Shown: positions 9,692-18,853, numbered from the stretch's first letter. The stretch is 64,000 nt of DNA from Bacteroidales bacterium Phil12 (GCA_002633275.1 NWBO01000141.1:1-64000); one strand, 5' to 3'. A program made the numbers and translations. Notes: generated by a model not told the origin, from the letters alone.

Positions 9692-10336
9692 TTATTGTTG
9701 CTTGTCTTTAAGCATGGGGACGAATTTGAAATTGCCGAAAGTTTCTTTTTTTAATTCGGTTTCCGATACTTTGGTGATTTTGAACATAGTTTGACATTCG
9801 TCTCCAACAGGTATGACCATAATACCGCCAACCTTTAACTGATTTACCAAATCCTGCGGAATTAATGGCGCTCCGCAAGTAACGATAATCTTATCGAAAG
9901 GAGCAAATTGAGGCAAACCTTTGTAGCCATCACCATAAAAACATAATGGGTGTATATTCAATATATCAAAAAGATTTTGGGCAGATGTGTATAAAGGTTT
10001 CTGCCTTTCAATTGTATAAACTCTTGACGACAATTTATATAAAACCGCAGTTTGATAACCACTGCCCGTGCCGATTTCAAGGATTTTTTCTCTGTTTTTA
10101 ATTTCCAATAGTTGAGTTTGAAAAGCGACTGTCGAAGGTTGAGATATGGTTTGGTCGCAAAGTATTCCTATCGCTCTGTCTTCATAAGCGAGCATTTCCA
10201 AAGACCTATCCATAAACAAATGTCGTGGTATCTTACCCATAACGTCCAAAACTTTTTGGTCGGTTATGCCTTTTGCTATAAGCGTTTCTACCATTTTTTT
10301 TCTCATTCCTTGCATCAAGGTCGTTTCTTGTATCAT
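9692..10336 (-). CDS. pcm: Protein-L-isoaspartate O-methyltransferase
   Basis: 214 residues, normal family length. It transfers a methyl group from S-adenosylmethionine to L-isoaspartyl residues of damaged proteins, starting their repair in the cytosol. The SAM-binding motif EIGTGSGYQTAVL lies near residue 85, and the family motif RHLFM...AYEDRAI precedes it. The second half keeps the PCMT signature (IIVTCGAP, VNQLKVGGIMVIPVG). It lies 55 bases after the small secreted protein gene on the same strand and may be cotranscribed. A 21-bp array hairpin follows its stop. Confidence 0.92.
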   Translation of the reverse strand: MIQETTLMQGMRKKMVETLIAKGITDQKVLDVMGKIPRHLFMDRSLEMLAYEDRAIGILCDQTISQPSTVAFQTQLLEIKNREKILEIGTGSGYQTAVLYKLSSRVYTIERQKPLYTSAQNLFDILNIHPLCFYGDGYKGLPQFAPFDKIIVTCGAPLIPQDLVNQLKVGGIMVIPVGDECQTMFKITKVSETELKKETFGNFKFVPMLKDKQQ

Positions 10337-10391
10337 AGTTTTTTTAGTAGGAATTAAAAATATTGTTTTATTTGTTTGGGCTATTATTTAA

Positions 10392-10868
10392 TTAATAATT
10401 GATAATATCAATATTGTTTTCGCCGATAAGACCATATAATTTTTTGCTTTCGCAAATCTTTTCGTTCGCTCTTTCGGGATAAAGAACAATCAGCGGACAC
10501 TCAAACGAAAGGATTGTACGCTTGCCCGCCTGACAGATTGAGATGTAAGGCAAAATGCTATTGTAGTTCATTCGTCCAGAATTGTCTTTGGTGTATGCGG
10601 CAATGGCAAAAAAGTTCATAGGAGTCTTAACGGAATTTTCTACTCTCCAAACCTCGCATCCAAGAGACACATCGCTATGGTTTTCTGCGAAAACGTAAGA
10701 AATTGTAGAGGATTTCTTATTTTTTTGCGTTAAAGAAAAAATCTTTATTGCTTGATTGTTATCGCCAATACTGTCTTTGACTTTATACATTTGTGCAGAG
10801 CAAATGTCAATGCTTGTAAAGGCAATTAAAAACAAAAAAACTATGTAAATATTAAAGTACTTCGTCAT
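10392..10868 (-). CDS. Small secreted protein of unknown function
   Basis: 158 residues from ATG 10868. The hydrophobic N-terminus (YIVFLFLIAFTSIDICSAQ) is a likely signal peptide. The same frame extends upstream to 10940, but that part is translated 21-bp array sequence and gives a poor N-terminus, so I prefer 10868. The mature part has few landmarks: several Cys and a segment with LIVLYPERANEK. No family is recognised. It lies between a MORN-type lipoprotein gene upstream and pcm downstream, all reverse strand. Confidence 0.6.
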   Translation of the reverse strand: MTKYFNIYIVFLFLIAFTSIDICSAQMYKVKDSIGDNNQAIKIFSLTQKNKKSSTISYVFAENHSDVSLGCEVWRVENSVKTPMNFFAIAAYTKDNSGRMNYNSILPYISICQAGKRTILSFECPLIVLYPERANEKICESKKLYGLIGENNIDIINY

Positions 10869-10887
10869 AGTGTTATCGCATATTAAT

Positions 10888-10971
10888 TTTGCAATGTGTG
10901 TTTTTACGATATTAGTGTTTAATACTATTTTGCTAATCAAAGAGAAGAAAAAATTAGTATCACTAACTATT
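10888..10971. repeat. 21-bp-period array, four units
   Basis: Units start at 10888 (weak), 10909, 10930 and 10951. The last unit contains the TAG stop (10963-10965) and last codons of the MORN-type lipoprotein gene; the others fill the gap to the next gene. Confidence 0.65.
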
Positions 10972-11742
10972 TTTTCGTTTTGAAGGAGGGGTGGTGGAAT
11001 AGGTTAGTCCTTGATTGTCTTGTTTGGATAGTTTTGTGCCGTCAATGTCGTAAATCTCGTAACCCAAAGGTTTGCCTTCGGAAGAGAAGTATTCCCATTT
11101 TCCGATTCTGTTGCCTTTGTTGAATTTACCCGAAATAATTTTCTGACCATTCTCGGCATAAACCGTATAAGTGGAATCTTGCATACCATCTATATAATAA
11201 TGTATGGAATTGATGTTGCCGTTTTCATGCCAAGACATCGCTTCGCCTTGCGGAATGTTGCCTTTAAGATTAACTCTCTCCATAATTTTGAAAGAATTGA
11301 AAAAGCGATAAAATACTTCTCTCTTATCATCTTTTTTTATGCGAACGGAAACGGGAGTACCCTCATTTGAAAAAGCAATTGCGATAATTTTATCACTTTT
11401 ATTGATAAGGACGGAGTCTTTGTCGAAGAGGATTTGCCAATCTTCGCCGTTCTTGTTTTTTGAATAGTCGGCTTGGGCAAACAAAGTGCCGTCTTCAAAA
11501 TAATATTTCCAAATACCGCTTTTGTTTTTGTTGTCGAATTTTCCTTCCAAGCGTAACTTACCGTTATTATAGAAATGTTCTTCGTATGTTTTGACTTTTT
11601 TGCCGTCTTTTGTTTTAAGATATTCGACAATGAACGGTTTGCCGTCTTCGTAAGATGCTACAACTTTTTTTTCTCCCTTTGAGCAAGAAAACATAATCAA
11701 AGAGATTAAACATATAAATGCTGTTTGTTTCAAATTAATCAT
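10963..11742 (-). CDS. Lipoprotein with MORN-like (YwqK-type) repeats
   Basis: 259 residues. The lipoprotein signal has a lipobox (LIMFSC, Cys at residue 20), so export and lipidation are expected. Repeated motifs of the form FYNNGKLRLEGKF, YYFEDGTLFAQADY and WHENGNINSIHYY are MORN-variant repeats of about 22-24 residues as in YwqK-family proteins. The name antitoxin often attached to this family is not supported by context: no toxin gene is adjacent. The final Asn-Ser and TAG stop fall inside a 21-bp repeat unit, so the C-terminus may have been changed by the repeat. Confidence 0.75.
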   Translation of the reverse strand: MINLKQTAFICLISLIMFSCSKGEKKVVASYEDGKPFIVEYLKTKDGKKVKTYEEHFYNNGKLRLEGKFDNKNKSGIWKYYFEDGTLFAQADYSKNKNGEDWQILFDKDSVLINKSDKIIAIAFSNEGTPVSVRIKKDDKREVFYRFFNSFKIMERVNLKGNIPQGEAMSWHENGNINSIHYYIDGMQDSTYTVYAENGQKIISGKFNKGNRIGKWEYFSSEGKPLGYEIYDIDGTKLSKQDNQGLTYSTTPPSKRKNS

Positions 11743-11773
11743 AGTTGAGATGTTTTTTCATACGTTTGAAACG

Positions 11774-11781
11774 CAAAATTA
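11774..11781 (-). promoter_or_regulatory. -7 element for the MORN-type lipoprotein gene
   Basis: Reverse-strand TAATTTTG, predicted start about 11767, leader about 25 nt to ATG 11742. No clear -33 TTG was identified. Confidence 0.5.
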
Positions 11782-11994
11782 CGAAAACTTTTTCGTCTGA
11801 GAGATTAAAGTTTTCTTTTTATTGATTTTGGCGAATTGTTTTGGAAAATGAGCGGATTTTTATTTATGATGAATTTAGGGGATAAATAAGTTTTTTTAAT
11901 TATTATGATATTGAAAAATAAGATATTAAACAAATGCATTTGAGAAATATTGAAAAATTTTTCAAAATCATTACTTCATATCACAAAAAGTTTA

Positions 11995-12002
11995 TACTTT
12001 TG
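11995..12002 (+). promoter_or_regulatory. -7 element for the ferredoxin gene
   Basis: TACTTTTG 35 bases before the ferredoxin ATG. The 294-base gap 11743-12036 otherwise holds only the divergent promoter at 11774-11781 and AT-rich sequence. Confidence 0.6.
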
Positions 12003-12036
12003 CAAATAGTTATAAACCTTAAAATACTTAAAAGAA

Positions 12037-12207
12037 ATGGCATACAAAATTTCAGACAATTGTGCAGCATGTGGCACTTGCATTGACGAATGTCCAAACG
12101 GAGCAATCTCTGAGGGACCAATTTATAAAATAGACCCTGACAAATGTGTTGATTGTGGTACTTGCGCAGACGTTTGTCCTATGGAAGCAATTGCTCCTGA
12201 GGATTAA
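12037..12207 (+). CDS. 2[4Fe-4S] ferredoxin
   Basis: 56 residues, a normal length for a clostridial-type ferredoxin. Two complete cluster motifs: CAACGTCIDECP (residues 9-20) and CVDCGTCADVCP (residues 38-49). It carries electrons in the cytosol between oxidoreductases such as pyruvate:ferredoxin oxidoreductase (partner not in this window). It has its own promoter (11995-12002) and a strong terminator (12231-12267), so it is a single-gene transcript, probably abundant. It fits the anaerobic lifestyle suggested by fprA and ackA. Confidence 0.95.
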   Translation: MAYKISDNCAACGTCIDECPNGAISEGPIYKIDPDKCVDCGTCADVCPMEAIAPED

Positions 12208-12230
12208 AAAAGTGAGATAAAGATTGTAAT

Positions 12231-12267
12231 AAAGCCCTGCGAGTATATTTTTTGCAGGGCTTTTTTA
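12231..12267 (+). terminator. Intrinsic terminator after ferredoxin
   Basis: AAGCCCTGC (12232-12240) pairs perfectly with GCAGGGCTT (12254-12262), followed by T residues. Confidence 0.85.
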
Positions 12268-12316
12268 TAAAAATATGGGTTTATAACTTTTGTTGAATTT
12301 AATAATTTAGAAAGAA

Positions 12317-12973
12317 ATGACAAACGAAGAATTGGGTAAGCAGATTCATAACAAGACCTTACTTTTGAATGATATTTTGGACAAAACTCGTAAAACTTTT
12401 GAACTGATGCGTGTTCAGGCAAGAGAGATAATGGAATATATGTCGAAGGAATATCCGAATGAGTTTGTGTTTGAAGACAAAAACAATAATGAATTTGAGA
12501 TACGTTTTGGTTCGGATATACTTGTTTTTGTTATGCACACCAATGTTTTTGAGTTTTCACGCAACCATGAAGTTATGCGTTTGCCGTATGTTCAGCAAGA
12601 TCGCAATCGTTCTTTTTGTGGAATGATAAATATATACAATTTCCTAACGGATTCATTCGATTATAATAGGGATTATGATTTAGGATATTTGATAGGAAGG
12701 GTATTTATAAACAAAGACAATCATTATTTCATCGAAGGCAAAAGAGAAGTAGGTTTGTTGTATTCTTCATTCAATACGGCAGTGATTGATGAGCAAAGCG
12801 TTTGCGATATTATTCGCTCTTCAATGGAATATGCGAACAATTTTGACCTATTAACACCGCCATTTGATGAGGTAAAAGAGATTTCTGTGGCTGAAATACG
12901 CTCTTCTGCGGTGTTGGGAGGCAAGATTACGGCTAAACGATTGGGCTTTGAGTTTCAGCGAGATAAAGAATAG
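12317..12973 (+). CDS. Conserved hypothetical protein
   Basis: 218 residues, no signal peptide or membrane segment, so probably cytosolic. The N-terminal 45 residues look helical (possible coiled coil). The middle has mixed strands and aromatic residues (FVMHTNVFEFSRNHEV, GYLIGRVFINKDNHYFIEG), and the C-terminus has SVAEIRSSAVLGGKITAKRL. It resembles proteins I know only as Bacteroidota hypotheticals, and I cannot assign a function. It lies between the ferredoxin terminator and the tRNA-Glu promoter. Confidence 0.65.
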   Translation: MTNEELGKQIHNKTLLLNDILDKTRKTFELMRVQAREIMEYMSKEYPNEFVFEDKNNNEFEIRFGSDILVFVMHTNVFEFSRNHEVMRLPYVQQDRNRSFCGMINIYNFLTDSFDYNRDYDLGYLIGRVFINKDNHYFIEGKREVGLLYSSFNTAVIDEQSVCDIIRSSMEYANNFDLLTPPFDEVKEISVAEIRSSAVLGGKITAKRLGFEFQRDKE

Positions 12974-13008
12974 AAATTATTTTTTTTGACAAAAAATTGT
13001 GGAAAAGT

Positions 13009-13039
13009 TTGGTGGGTATGTAGAATTGTTATAATTTTG
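13009..13039 (+). promoter_or_regulatory. Promoter of tRNA-Glu and rpsT
   Basis: TTG (13009-13011), 20-base spacer, TAATTTTG (13032-13039). Start expected about 13046, some 14 bases before the tRNA. Confidence 0.8.
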
Positions 13040-13059
13040 CAACCTGAAAAACAGACAAC

Positions 13060-13134
13060 GCCCCGTTCGTCTAGTTGGCCTAGGACGCGAGATTTTCATT
13101 CTCGAAATCAGGGGTTCAAATCCCCTACGGGGTA
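13060..13134 (+). tRNA. tRNA-Glu (anticodon TTC)
   Basis: Complete cloverleaf: acceptor GCCCCGT/ACGGGGT (G1-T72 wobble), anticodon stem CGAGA/TCTCG with loop TTTTCAT (anticodon TTC), T arm AGGGG-TTCAAAT-CCCCT. CCA is not encoded. It is the first gene of a transcript that continues into rpsT. Confidence 0.95.
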
Positions 13135-13205
13135 CAAAGAGAGGCGGAAGAGTTTTTCGCGAAGTGAAGAATAAAGTTTAGGATAAAAGAAAGACTAAAA
13201 ATAAA

Positions 13206-13457
13206 ATGGCAAATCATAAAAGTGCATTAAAGAGAGTACGTCAGAGCGAAAAGAGAAAATTGTACAATCGTTATTATTCAAAAACGATGAGACATGCTTT
13301 GAGAGATTTTAGAGCTATTACAGATAAGAAAGAAGCAGAAGAAAGACTTCCTAAAATGATTTCTGTAATTGACAAGTTGGCACAGCGTTCTATTATTCAC
13401 AAGAATAAAGCAGCTAACTTGAAATCAAAATGTATGAAGAAAGTAGCGACTTTGTAG
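13206..13457 (+). CDS. rpsT: 30S ribosomal protein S20
   Basis: 83 residues, the usual S20 length. Very basic, with the family start [17 protein letters not shown] and the [12 protein letters not shown] motif near the C-terminus. It binds 16S rRNA in the lower body of the small subunit. It starts 71 bases after the tRNA-Glu gene with no separate promoter seen, so tRNA and S20 mRNA probably come from one transcript by processing. A terminator follows at 13487. Confidence 0.97.
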   Translation: MANHKSALKRVRQSEKRKLYNRYYSKTMRHALRDFRAITDKKEAEERLPKMISVIDKLAQRSIIHKNKAANLKSKCMKKVATL

Positions 13458-13486
13458 TAAGTGATTTAGTCGAGAGAAGAAGATAA

Positions 13487-13515
13487 ACTCCGTCATTTGG
13501 TGGCGGAGTATTTTT
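13487..13515 (+). terminator. Intrinsic terminator after rpsT
   Basis: ACTCCGTC (13487-13494) pairs with GGCGGAGT (13502-13509) with one T-G wobble, followed by ATTTTTG. Confidence 0.8.
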
Positions 13516-13579
13516 GTGTGTTAAGGAGTAGAGTGTTTTTTTACTTAATCTAAATGACAAATTCAATAAATAAGATATT

Positions 13580-14353
13580 ATGATATTAACGGATACGCAC
13601 ACGCATATTTATGGCGAAGAATTTTTGGACGATATAGATTCTGTTGTTTTAAGAGCAGAGAAAAATGATGTCAAAAAGATTTTTTTGCCGACAACAGAAG
13701 CGGAATCTATCGCTCCTATGCTTGATTTGTACAACACTAATCCGAAAATGTTTTATGCTTTTGTGGGCTTGTATCCCGGTAGTGTGAATAAGGATGTGTC
13801 ATTACAATTGTCTCAAATCAAACCTTATTTGGACGACAAGCGTATCAGTGGTATCGGTGAGATTGGATTGGATTTTTATTGGGATAGAGATTTTGTTGAA
13901 GAACAGATTACAGCATTCAAAACTCAAATGCAGTGGAGCAAACAATACAATGATTTGCCTGTATCTATTCATTGCCGTAAGGCCTTCGAGGAAATATTTT
14001 CTTGTTTCAATGATTTGAACTATGCCAAATATAATGGAGTTTTTCATTGTTTTGGCGGCGATATTAATCAAGCCAATAAAGTCATTGAAATGGGCTTTAA
14101 GTTAGGCATAGGTGGGGTGGTTACTTTCAAGAATGCTCATTTGGCGGAAATTGTCAGGCGGATAGATTTGCAAAATATAGTATTGGAAACAGATGCTCCA
14201 TATATCACGCCTGCCCCGTACAGAGGTAAAAGAAACGAACCGATGTATATAAAAATAATTGCTCAGAAGATTGCCGAAATTAAAGAAATCACTCTTGAAG
14301 AAGTAGCAGAGGTTACGACAGATACCGCAATGAAATTATTGACAAGACAATAG
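13580..14353 (+). CDS. TatD-family metal-dependent nuclease
   Basis: 257 residues, full length. Metal ligands of the TatD family are all visible: the first His pair in DTHTH (residues 5-9), Glu 94 in GEIGLD, His in SIHCRK, His in FHCFGG and Asp in LETDAPYITP. The family cleaves DNA or RNA 3' ends as a cytosolic (beta/alpha)8-barrel enzyme. The start is supported by the family N-terminus. It follows the rpsT terminator and is probably its own transcript; no clear promoter was found. Confidence 0.93.
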   Translation: MILTDTHTHIYGEEFLDDIDSVVLRAEKNDVKKIFLPTTEAESIAPMLDLYNTNPKMFYAFVGLYPGSVNKDVSLQLSQIKPYLDDKRISGIGEIGLDFYWDRDFVEEQITAFKTQMQWSKQYNDLPVSIHCRKAFEEIFSCFNDLNYAKYNGVFHCFGGDINQANKVIEMGFKLGIGGVVTFKNAHLAEIVRRIDLQNIVLETDAPYITPAPYRGKRNEPMYIKIIAQKIAEIKEITLEEVAEVTTDTAMKLLTRQ

Positions 14354-14379
14354 TTTAATATGGTATATGACAAGACAAT

Positions 14380-14397
14380 CGCATAAATACTTATGCG
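14380..14397. repeat. Short perfect hairpin
   Basis: CGCATAA, four bases, TTATGCG, 27 bases after the tatD stop. No T-run follows, so terminator function is doubtful. Confidence 0.5.
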
Positions 14398-14569
14398 AAC
14401 GACATTGTTGGCAAACAATATAAATTTTTCATTATTTATCTTGCGTGTAATTGTTTTTATTGTTGCTATGAATGTTATCAAAAGCATTAGAAGTGCAAAT
14501 AATATTTTGAAACCTATTTATATATCTAAAAAATTTCGTAATATTGCACGCTGATTTGCAAAGAAAAAT

Positions 14570-17500
14570 ATGAAAGCGAAATTACATATATTTTATTTAC
14601 TGATAATTCTTGCAACGACTGTTTGTTCGCAAGAAAGAAAGGTATATATCAAAGAATTTGAAGAATTTAATCTCGTCCCCATTATTGCGAACAATCAAAC
14701 ATTTTATGCTATTGATTTAGGGAAAGATTTTCGTAATTCAAATTCAGTAGCCCAAGCCCAATTACCATTGGAAAATTCATTGGTTACTTACGAGCTTGAC
14801 AGCGATATTCAAGTTAATGTTACTGTATTGGAAAAAGATACAATCAAGATAAAAGATGATATATTGATTTATCCTATCCAAAAATCCAAAATAAAAATCG
14901 ATACAACATACTCCTTTGCCATTGACAAGAAATATTATACTACCGATGCTTTTCAAGGCGAAAATCTCGTCAAAGTTGATAAAATAGGAGTTATGCGTAA
15001 TAAAAACATTGCGGTAGTATCAATCTCGCCGCTAAGATATAACCCCGTAAAAAATTTGATTGAAAGGGTAAAAAAACTGCAAGTTGAAATCGTTTCTGTG
15101 AAAGATACTTCTTTGGCAAAAGCACATAAAAAAAACCTTTCTGCTGCAGTTCCTAAAACAAATGCTAATTCCCCTCTGAAATTTGCTATTGTTACCGATG
15201 AAGCGTTTAAGGAAAATTTAACGCCTTTCGTAAAATGGAAAACGATGCAAGGTTTTGAAGTCTTGGAACTATACACCTCTCAAATAGGTAGTGATACGAC
15301 TCAAATCCGTTCATATCTGAAAAATCTATACACATCATCTACGCCGCTGAACACCCCGATAGATTATCTGTTGATTGTTGGCGACACGAATATTGTACCA
15401 ACCTTTAAGGGAAAATATAGAATAGAAAATTACCCTGCACATTACACCGATTTATATTATGCAGAATACACAGGAGATATACTTCCCGATGCTTTCTATG
15501 GCAGAATCTCTGTCTCGGATACTCAAACGTTGAACGCTGTTATTGATAAGACAATAAAATATGAGCAATATCTTTTGGAAGATACATCATATTTGAATAG
15601 TTCGTTATTGGTTGCCGGCAAGGAAGGCTCGGACAATGCTCCGACTATGACAAACGGACAAAACAATTATCTGAAAAATTATTTCCAATCACTAACCGAC
15701 ACCAATATATATTACAATCCTACAAGTGCTGATAATTCCAATAAACCGCTTATATATGAAAATCTTTCTTCTGGTAATTCCTTTGTAAGTTATACGGGGC
15801 ACGGCAGTTTTATGGGTTGGCAAAATCCGCCATATAGAGTAAAGGACGTCGATACTTTGCTAAACAATGTCGGCAAATATGGAATCTTCATAAACAATTG
15901 TTGCCATACGGGGCAGTATGATATGCCTGTTTGTTTTACGGAAAGTCTTTTGCAAGCAAAAGATAAAGGCGGGGTGGCGTGTATAGGTTCTTCGGATTAC
16001 ACTCTATGGGATGAGGATTATTATTGGGCAGTCGGCTACAAGGATATATCATTGAATCCGCAATATGATGCGACCAAATTGGGGATGTATGATAGGTTGT
16101 TTCACACCCATAACGAAATATTCTCGCAGCATTATATTACTTCCGCTCAAATGGTTCAGAGCGGCGATTTGGCAGTTACTCAGTCTTTGTCGCCATATTA
16201 CAAGCATTATTGGGAAATGTATAATTTGCAGGGAGACCCCACTCTTATGCCGTATATAGGAATCCCTAAAACTTTTGAGCGGAATTTTCCCGACACGTTA
16301 ATTGGCGGCAAAAAAAATTTAAGTTTTACAACTATACCACATACATACGTGGCTTTGAGTGATGATAACGGTTTGATAGCATCTGTTCAAGCCGATTCGC
16401 TTGGTAATGTTAATATTGATTTGGCAGATATAACCGAAGCCAAAACGGTAAAAATCGTGCTGACCAATCAATTCTATCGTCCTTTGATTGATTCCATTGT
16501 TTTCACGTCCCCGAAAAATGCGTTGGTTGTTTTGAAAAACATAAAAATCAAAGATAAAACGACAAATCAAGAAGTGGAAAACCTTTTGCAAGGCGAGCAA
16601 TATACAGGGGATATTGATGTTACAAATGTGGGTTTAGCTGATTTGAATGGCGAAAATAATTACATAAAAATAATCACTGATACTGTTTTACTGATGTTAA
16701 ACACTAATTCATCGGTGTTAAACACTAATTTACCAATTACTCACATTAATTCTTTGGAAACACTTCATTTTTCAGACGCATTTGAATTTACTGTAAAAGG
16801 TGGGGTTAAAAACTTTTCGTTGGCAGATATTATTTTTGAAATTCATCAAAATAATGAGAAAACCAATGAGAAGGAAATAATAAAAGAAGTATTCGCACCT
16901 CAATTATACATAAACTCCGCTTCTATGAGTAGAAATGGCAGTACCATTTCACTAAAAGTTTTGTTGAAAAACACAGGTAGGCAACAATCTTCGCAAGGCA
17001 GCATTGAGATTGGTAATTTGTCAAGCAATATAAGTGTCAATGATTTTATAAATCCAATCAAGACTTTGGGCGTAAATGAAAAAGATACAGCGAATTTTCA
17101 AATTATATTAACGGATACCGCTCAAAGCGAAATTTCTTTTGATTTGAATTATACGGCAGGAGATTACAATGCGTACAAATCATTTAATATTGATTTGAAA
17201 CCAAAGATTGAGAGTTTTGAAAATGGTTTTGCGACATTGGATTGGCAAAATGATGAAACGAATGCGTGGGTTATTGATTCCACAACATCTTTTAGTGGAA
17301 AATATAGTGCAAGGAGCAAAGTGAATTTGGCACACAACAAGCGTTCAAGACTTAATTTGAATGTGAATAATGCTGTGTCTTCGACTATTTCATTCTATGC
17401 TATGGTGTCAAGTGAAAAGGATTATGACAAATTGGTGGTCTATTTGGACAATGAGCCTATGTTTGATTTGAGTTTCGGGTACAATGATTTGGGACTGCTT

Positions 17501-17905
17501 GAAGGTTGGAAACAATATAGTTTTCCTATTTCTGACGGCAGCCATACGGTCAGTTTTTCTTATGAAAAAGATCAGTCCAACTCTTATGGCGAGGATTGTG
17601 CAAGGATTGATAATGTTGTGTTGAGTGTTTGTTCGGATTCTGTTGTATTTGGTCTTGATGATTTGATGCAAAGCAATATTGCTATGTTCCCAAATCCTGC
17701 TGCAAAGACGATAAATTTGAATAATCTGCCACAAAAAAGCACTGTAACCATAATAGACAATAATGCAAGGACGGTTTATTATGATGATAACATAGGAGAG
17801 AGCAAGCAAATAGATATTTCGTTTTTGGAAAACGGAGTTTATTATGTTGTAATCACCAATCGAAACATTGTTTTGGATAGACGAAAACTTATTGTTGCAA
17901 AATAA
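14570..17905 (+). CDS. Gingipain-like C25 cysteine peptidase with T9SS sorting domain
   Basis: 1111 residues. Signal peptide (residues 1-20, ending TVCSQ), a propeptide-like region, then the C25 catalytic domain from about residue 205. The catalytic His is 411 in SYTGHGS and the Cys is most likely 445 in NNCCHTG. The later repeats look Ig-like. The last 75 residues are a T9SS type A domain (MFPNPAAKTINL...GVYYVVI). Export to the cell surface or medium as a protease is expected. It resembles gingipains more than the sortase PorU, because the PorU-type N-terminal region is not seen. Residues 700-727 are four 7-residue units encoded by a 21-bp repeat array inserted in frame. The downstream DUF4271 gene starts 8 bases after its stop. 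Confidence 0.88.
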   Translation: MKAKLHIFYLLIILATTVCSQERKVYIKEFEEFNLVPIIANNQTFYAIDLGKDFRNSNSVAQAQLPLENSLVTYELDSDIQVNVTVLEKDTIKIKDDILIYPIQKSKIKIDTTYSFAIDKKYYTTDAFQGENLVKVDKIGVMRNKNIAVVSISPLRYNPVKNLIERVKKLQVEIVSVKDTSLAKAHKKNLSAAVPKTNANSPLKFAIVTDEAFKENLTPFVKWKTMQGFEVLELYTSQIGSDTTQIRSYLKNLYTSSTPLNTPIDYLLIVGDTNIVPTFKGKYRIENYPAHYTDLYYAEYTGDILPDAFYGRISVSDTQTLNAVIDKTIKYEQYLLEDTSYLNSSLLVAGKEGSDNAPTMTNGQNNYLKNYFQSLTDTNIYYNPTSADNSNKPLIYENLSSGNSFVSYTGHGSFMGWQNPPYRVKDVDTLLNNVGKYGIFINNCCHTGQYDMPVCFTESLLQAKDKGGVACIGSSDYTLWDEDYYWAVGYKDISLNPQYDATKLGMYDRLFHTHNEIFSQHYITSAQMVQSGDLAVTQSLSPYYKHYWEMYNLQGDPTLMPYIGIPKTFERNFPDTLIGGKKNLSFTTIPHTYVALSDDNGLIASVQADSLGNVNIDLADITEAKTVKIVLTNQFYRPLIDSIVFTSPKNALVVLKNIKIKDKTTNQEVENLLQGEQYTGDIDVTNVGLADLNGENNYIKIITDTVLLMLNTNSSVLNTNLPITHINSLETLHFSDAFEFTVKGGVKNFSLADIIFEIHQNNEKTNEKEIIKEVFAPQLYINSASMSRNGSTISLKVLLKNTGRQQSSQGSIEIGNLSSNISVNDFINPIKTLGVNEKDTANFQIILTDTAQSEISFDLNYTAGDYNAYKSFNIDLKPKIESFENGFATLDWQNDETNAWVIDSTTSFSGKYSARSKVNLAHNKRSRLNLNVNNAVSSTISFYAMVSSEKDYDKLVVYLDNEPMFDLSFGYNDLGLLEGWKQYSFPISDGSHTVSFSYEKDQSNSYGEDCARIDNVVLSVCSDSVVFGLDDLMQSNIAMFPNPAAKTINLNNLPQKSTVTIIDNNARTVYYDDNIGESKQIDISFLENGVYYVVITNRNIVLDRRKLIVAK
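16667..16750 (+). repeat. 21-bp-period array inside the C25 protease gene, in frame
   Basis: Units at 16667, 16688, 16709 and 16730 start exactly on codon boundaries and encode KIITDTV, LLMLNTN, SSVLNTN and LPITHIN (residues 700-727). DNA of the middle two units (GTTAAACACTAAT) is the same as in intergenic arrays elsewhere in the window. Confidence 0.85.
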
Positions 17906-17912
17906 ATTGATT

Positions 17913-18836
17913 ATGGCTATAAATGATGCTCTACATACTGATTTAACTAATGTGCAACCTGTAAAGGATTCTGTGTTTGTACCTGAGTACGTGCAGAAAA
18001 ATCCTTTGGAAATGTCGTCAAATAAACAGAATGTGTCTTGCAGGCAATATATTTTCACCTTGATAAAGGATTCTGAACTTAAACAACAAGAGCGACCGAC
18101 GATGTTTAAGGAAAAAACCTATTGTCCAAAGGATATGAAAATGGAATTAAACACCTATCAATCGCCGTCTAACTGGATATTTGGGATATTTATTTTTATA
18201 GTTTTTTCTCTTGTAATGTTTTTGAGGTTTGCAGGAGCGCAGATGTGGAGTTTTCTTGCCGGTTGTTTTTCAAAGAACCAAATTGCGATAACTACAAAGG
18301 ACGGCACAACGACACATGCACTTGTATTTTTGCCTATTGTATTTATTTTGTTTCCGACTATAACTTTTTTGCTTTTCGGTATCATTGATTATTATGATTT
18401 GTGTAAATATGCTTTGGGATACTCAAATGCTTTGGATTTAATCATAAAAACTCCTATTCTTTTGTGGCTTGGAATTTATTTGGGCTTTGCAATAATTTAT
18501 TTTTTCAAGATATTGCTTATAAAATTCTTCGCATGGGTATTCAAGGAACGCAAAATATCCAATTATTATGTGCAAATCGTGTTAAATTTCGGATTTTTGG
18601 CTGGAATTTTACTGATTTTGCCCTCATTTTTTGTGATGTACGGCGATAGATTTTACACAGAAATTTGTTTTTTCGTAATGGGGATACTGCTTGGTTTATT
18701 GTTTGTTACACGATTGCTGCGGTGTTTTTTTGTAATTATTGACACTTTTAGATTTTCTCATATCTATCTTTTTTTCTATCTTTGCATTTTGGAATTGCTA
18801 CCATTGATAGTTGTAGGAAAAATTCTATTTTTTTAA
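17913..18836 (+). CDS. DUF4271 integral membrane protein
   Basis: 307 residues from ATG 17913. The open frame extends to 17868, but that overlaps the protease gene. About 90 polar N-terminal residues are followed by seven or eight hydrophobic segments (for example IFGIFIFIVFSLVMFL, LVFLPIVFILFPTITFLLFG, the last ending at the C-terminus). DUF4271 proteins are known from Bacteroidota next to the hemD-like gene, as here (17-base gap). The biochemical role is unknown. It starts a tight run DUF4271-hemD-rnpA-yidD. Confidence 0.8.
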   Translation: MAINDALHTDLTNVQPVKDSVFVPEYVQKNPLEMSSNKQNVSCRQYIFTLIKDSELKQQERPTMFKEKTYCPKDMKMELNTYQSPSNWIFGIFIFIVFSLVMFLRFAGAQMWSFLAGCFSKNQIAITTKDGTTTHALVFLPIVFILFPTITFLLFGIIDYYDLCKYALGYSNALDLIIKTPILLWLGIYLGFAIIYFFKILLIKFFAWVFKERKISNYYVQIVLNFGFLAGILLILPSFFVMYGDRFYTEICFFVMGILLGLLFVTRLLRCFFVIIDTFRFSHIYLFFYLCILELLPLIVVGKILFF

Positions 18837-18853
18837 GATAAGATATATACTTT

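Noticed and set aside
10963-11742. Antitoxin of a toxin-antitoxin pair (YwqK label)
   Set aside because: It is a lipoprotein with MORN-like repeats and no toxin-like neighbour; the family label does not describe function.
14393-14554. 53-codon open frame with a hydrophobic stretch between tatD and the C25 protease
   Set aside because: It starts within a hairpin, has no promoter or family motif, and overlaps the likely promoter region of the protease gene (TAATATTG).
14570-17905. C25 peptidase as the T9SS sortase PorU
   Set aside because: The catalytic His and Cys fit the family, but the N-terminal region typical of PorU was not seen and no porV follows; a gingipain-like cargo is more likely.
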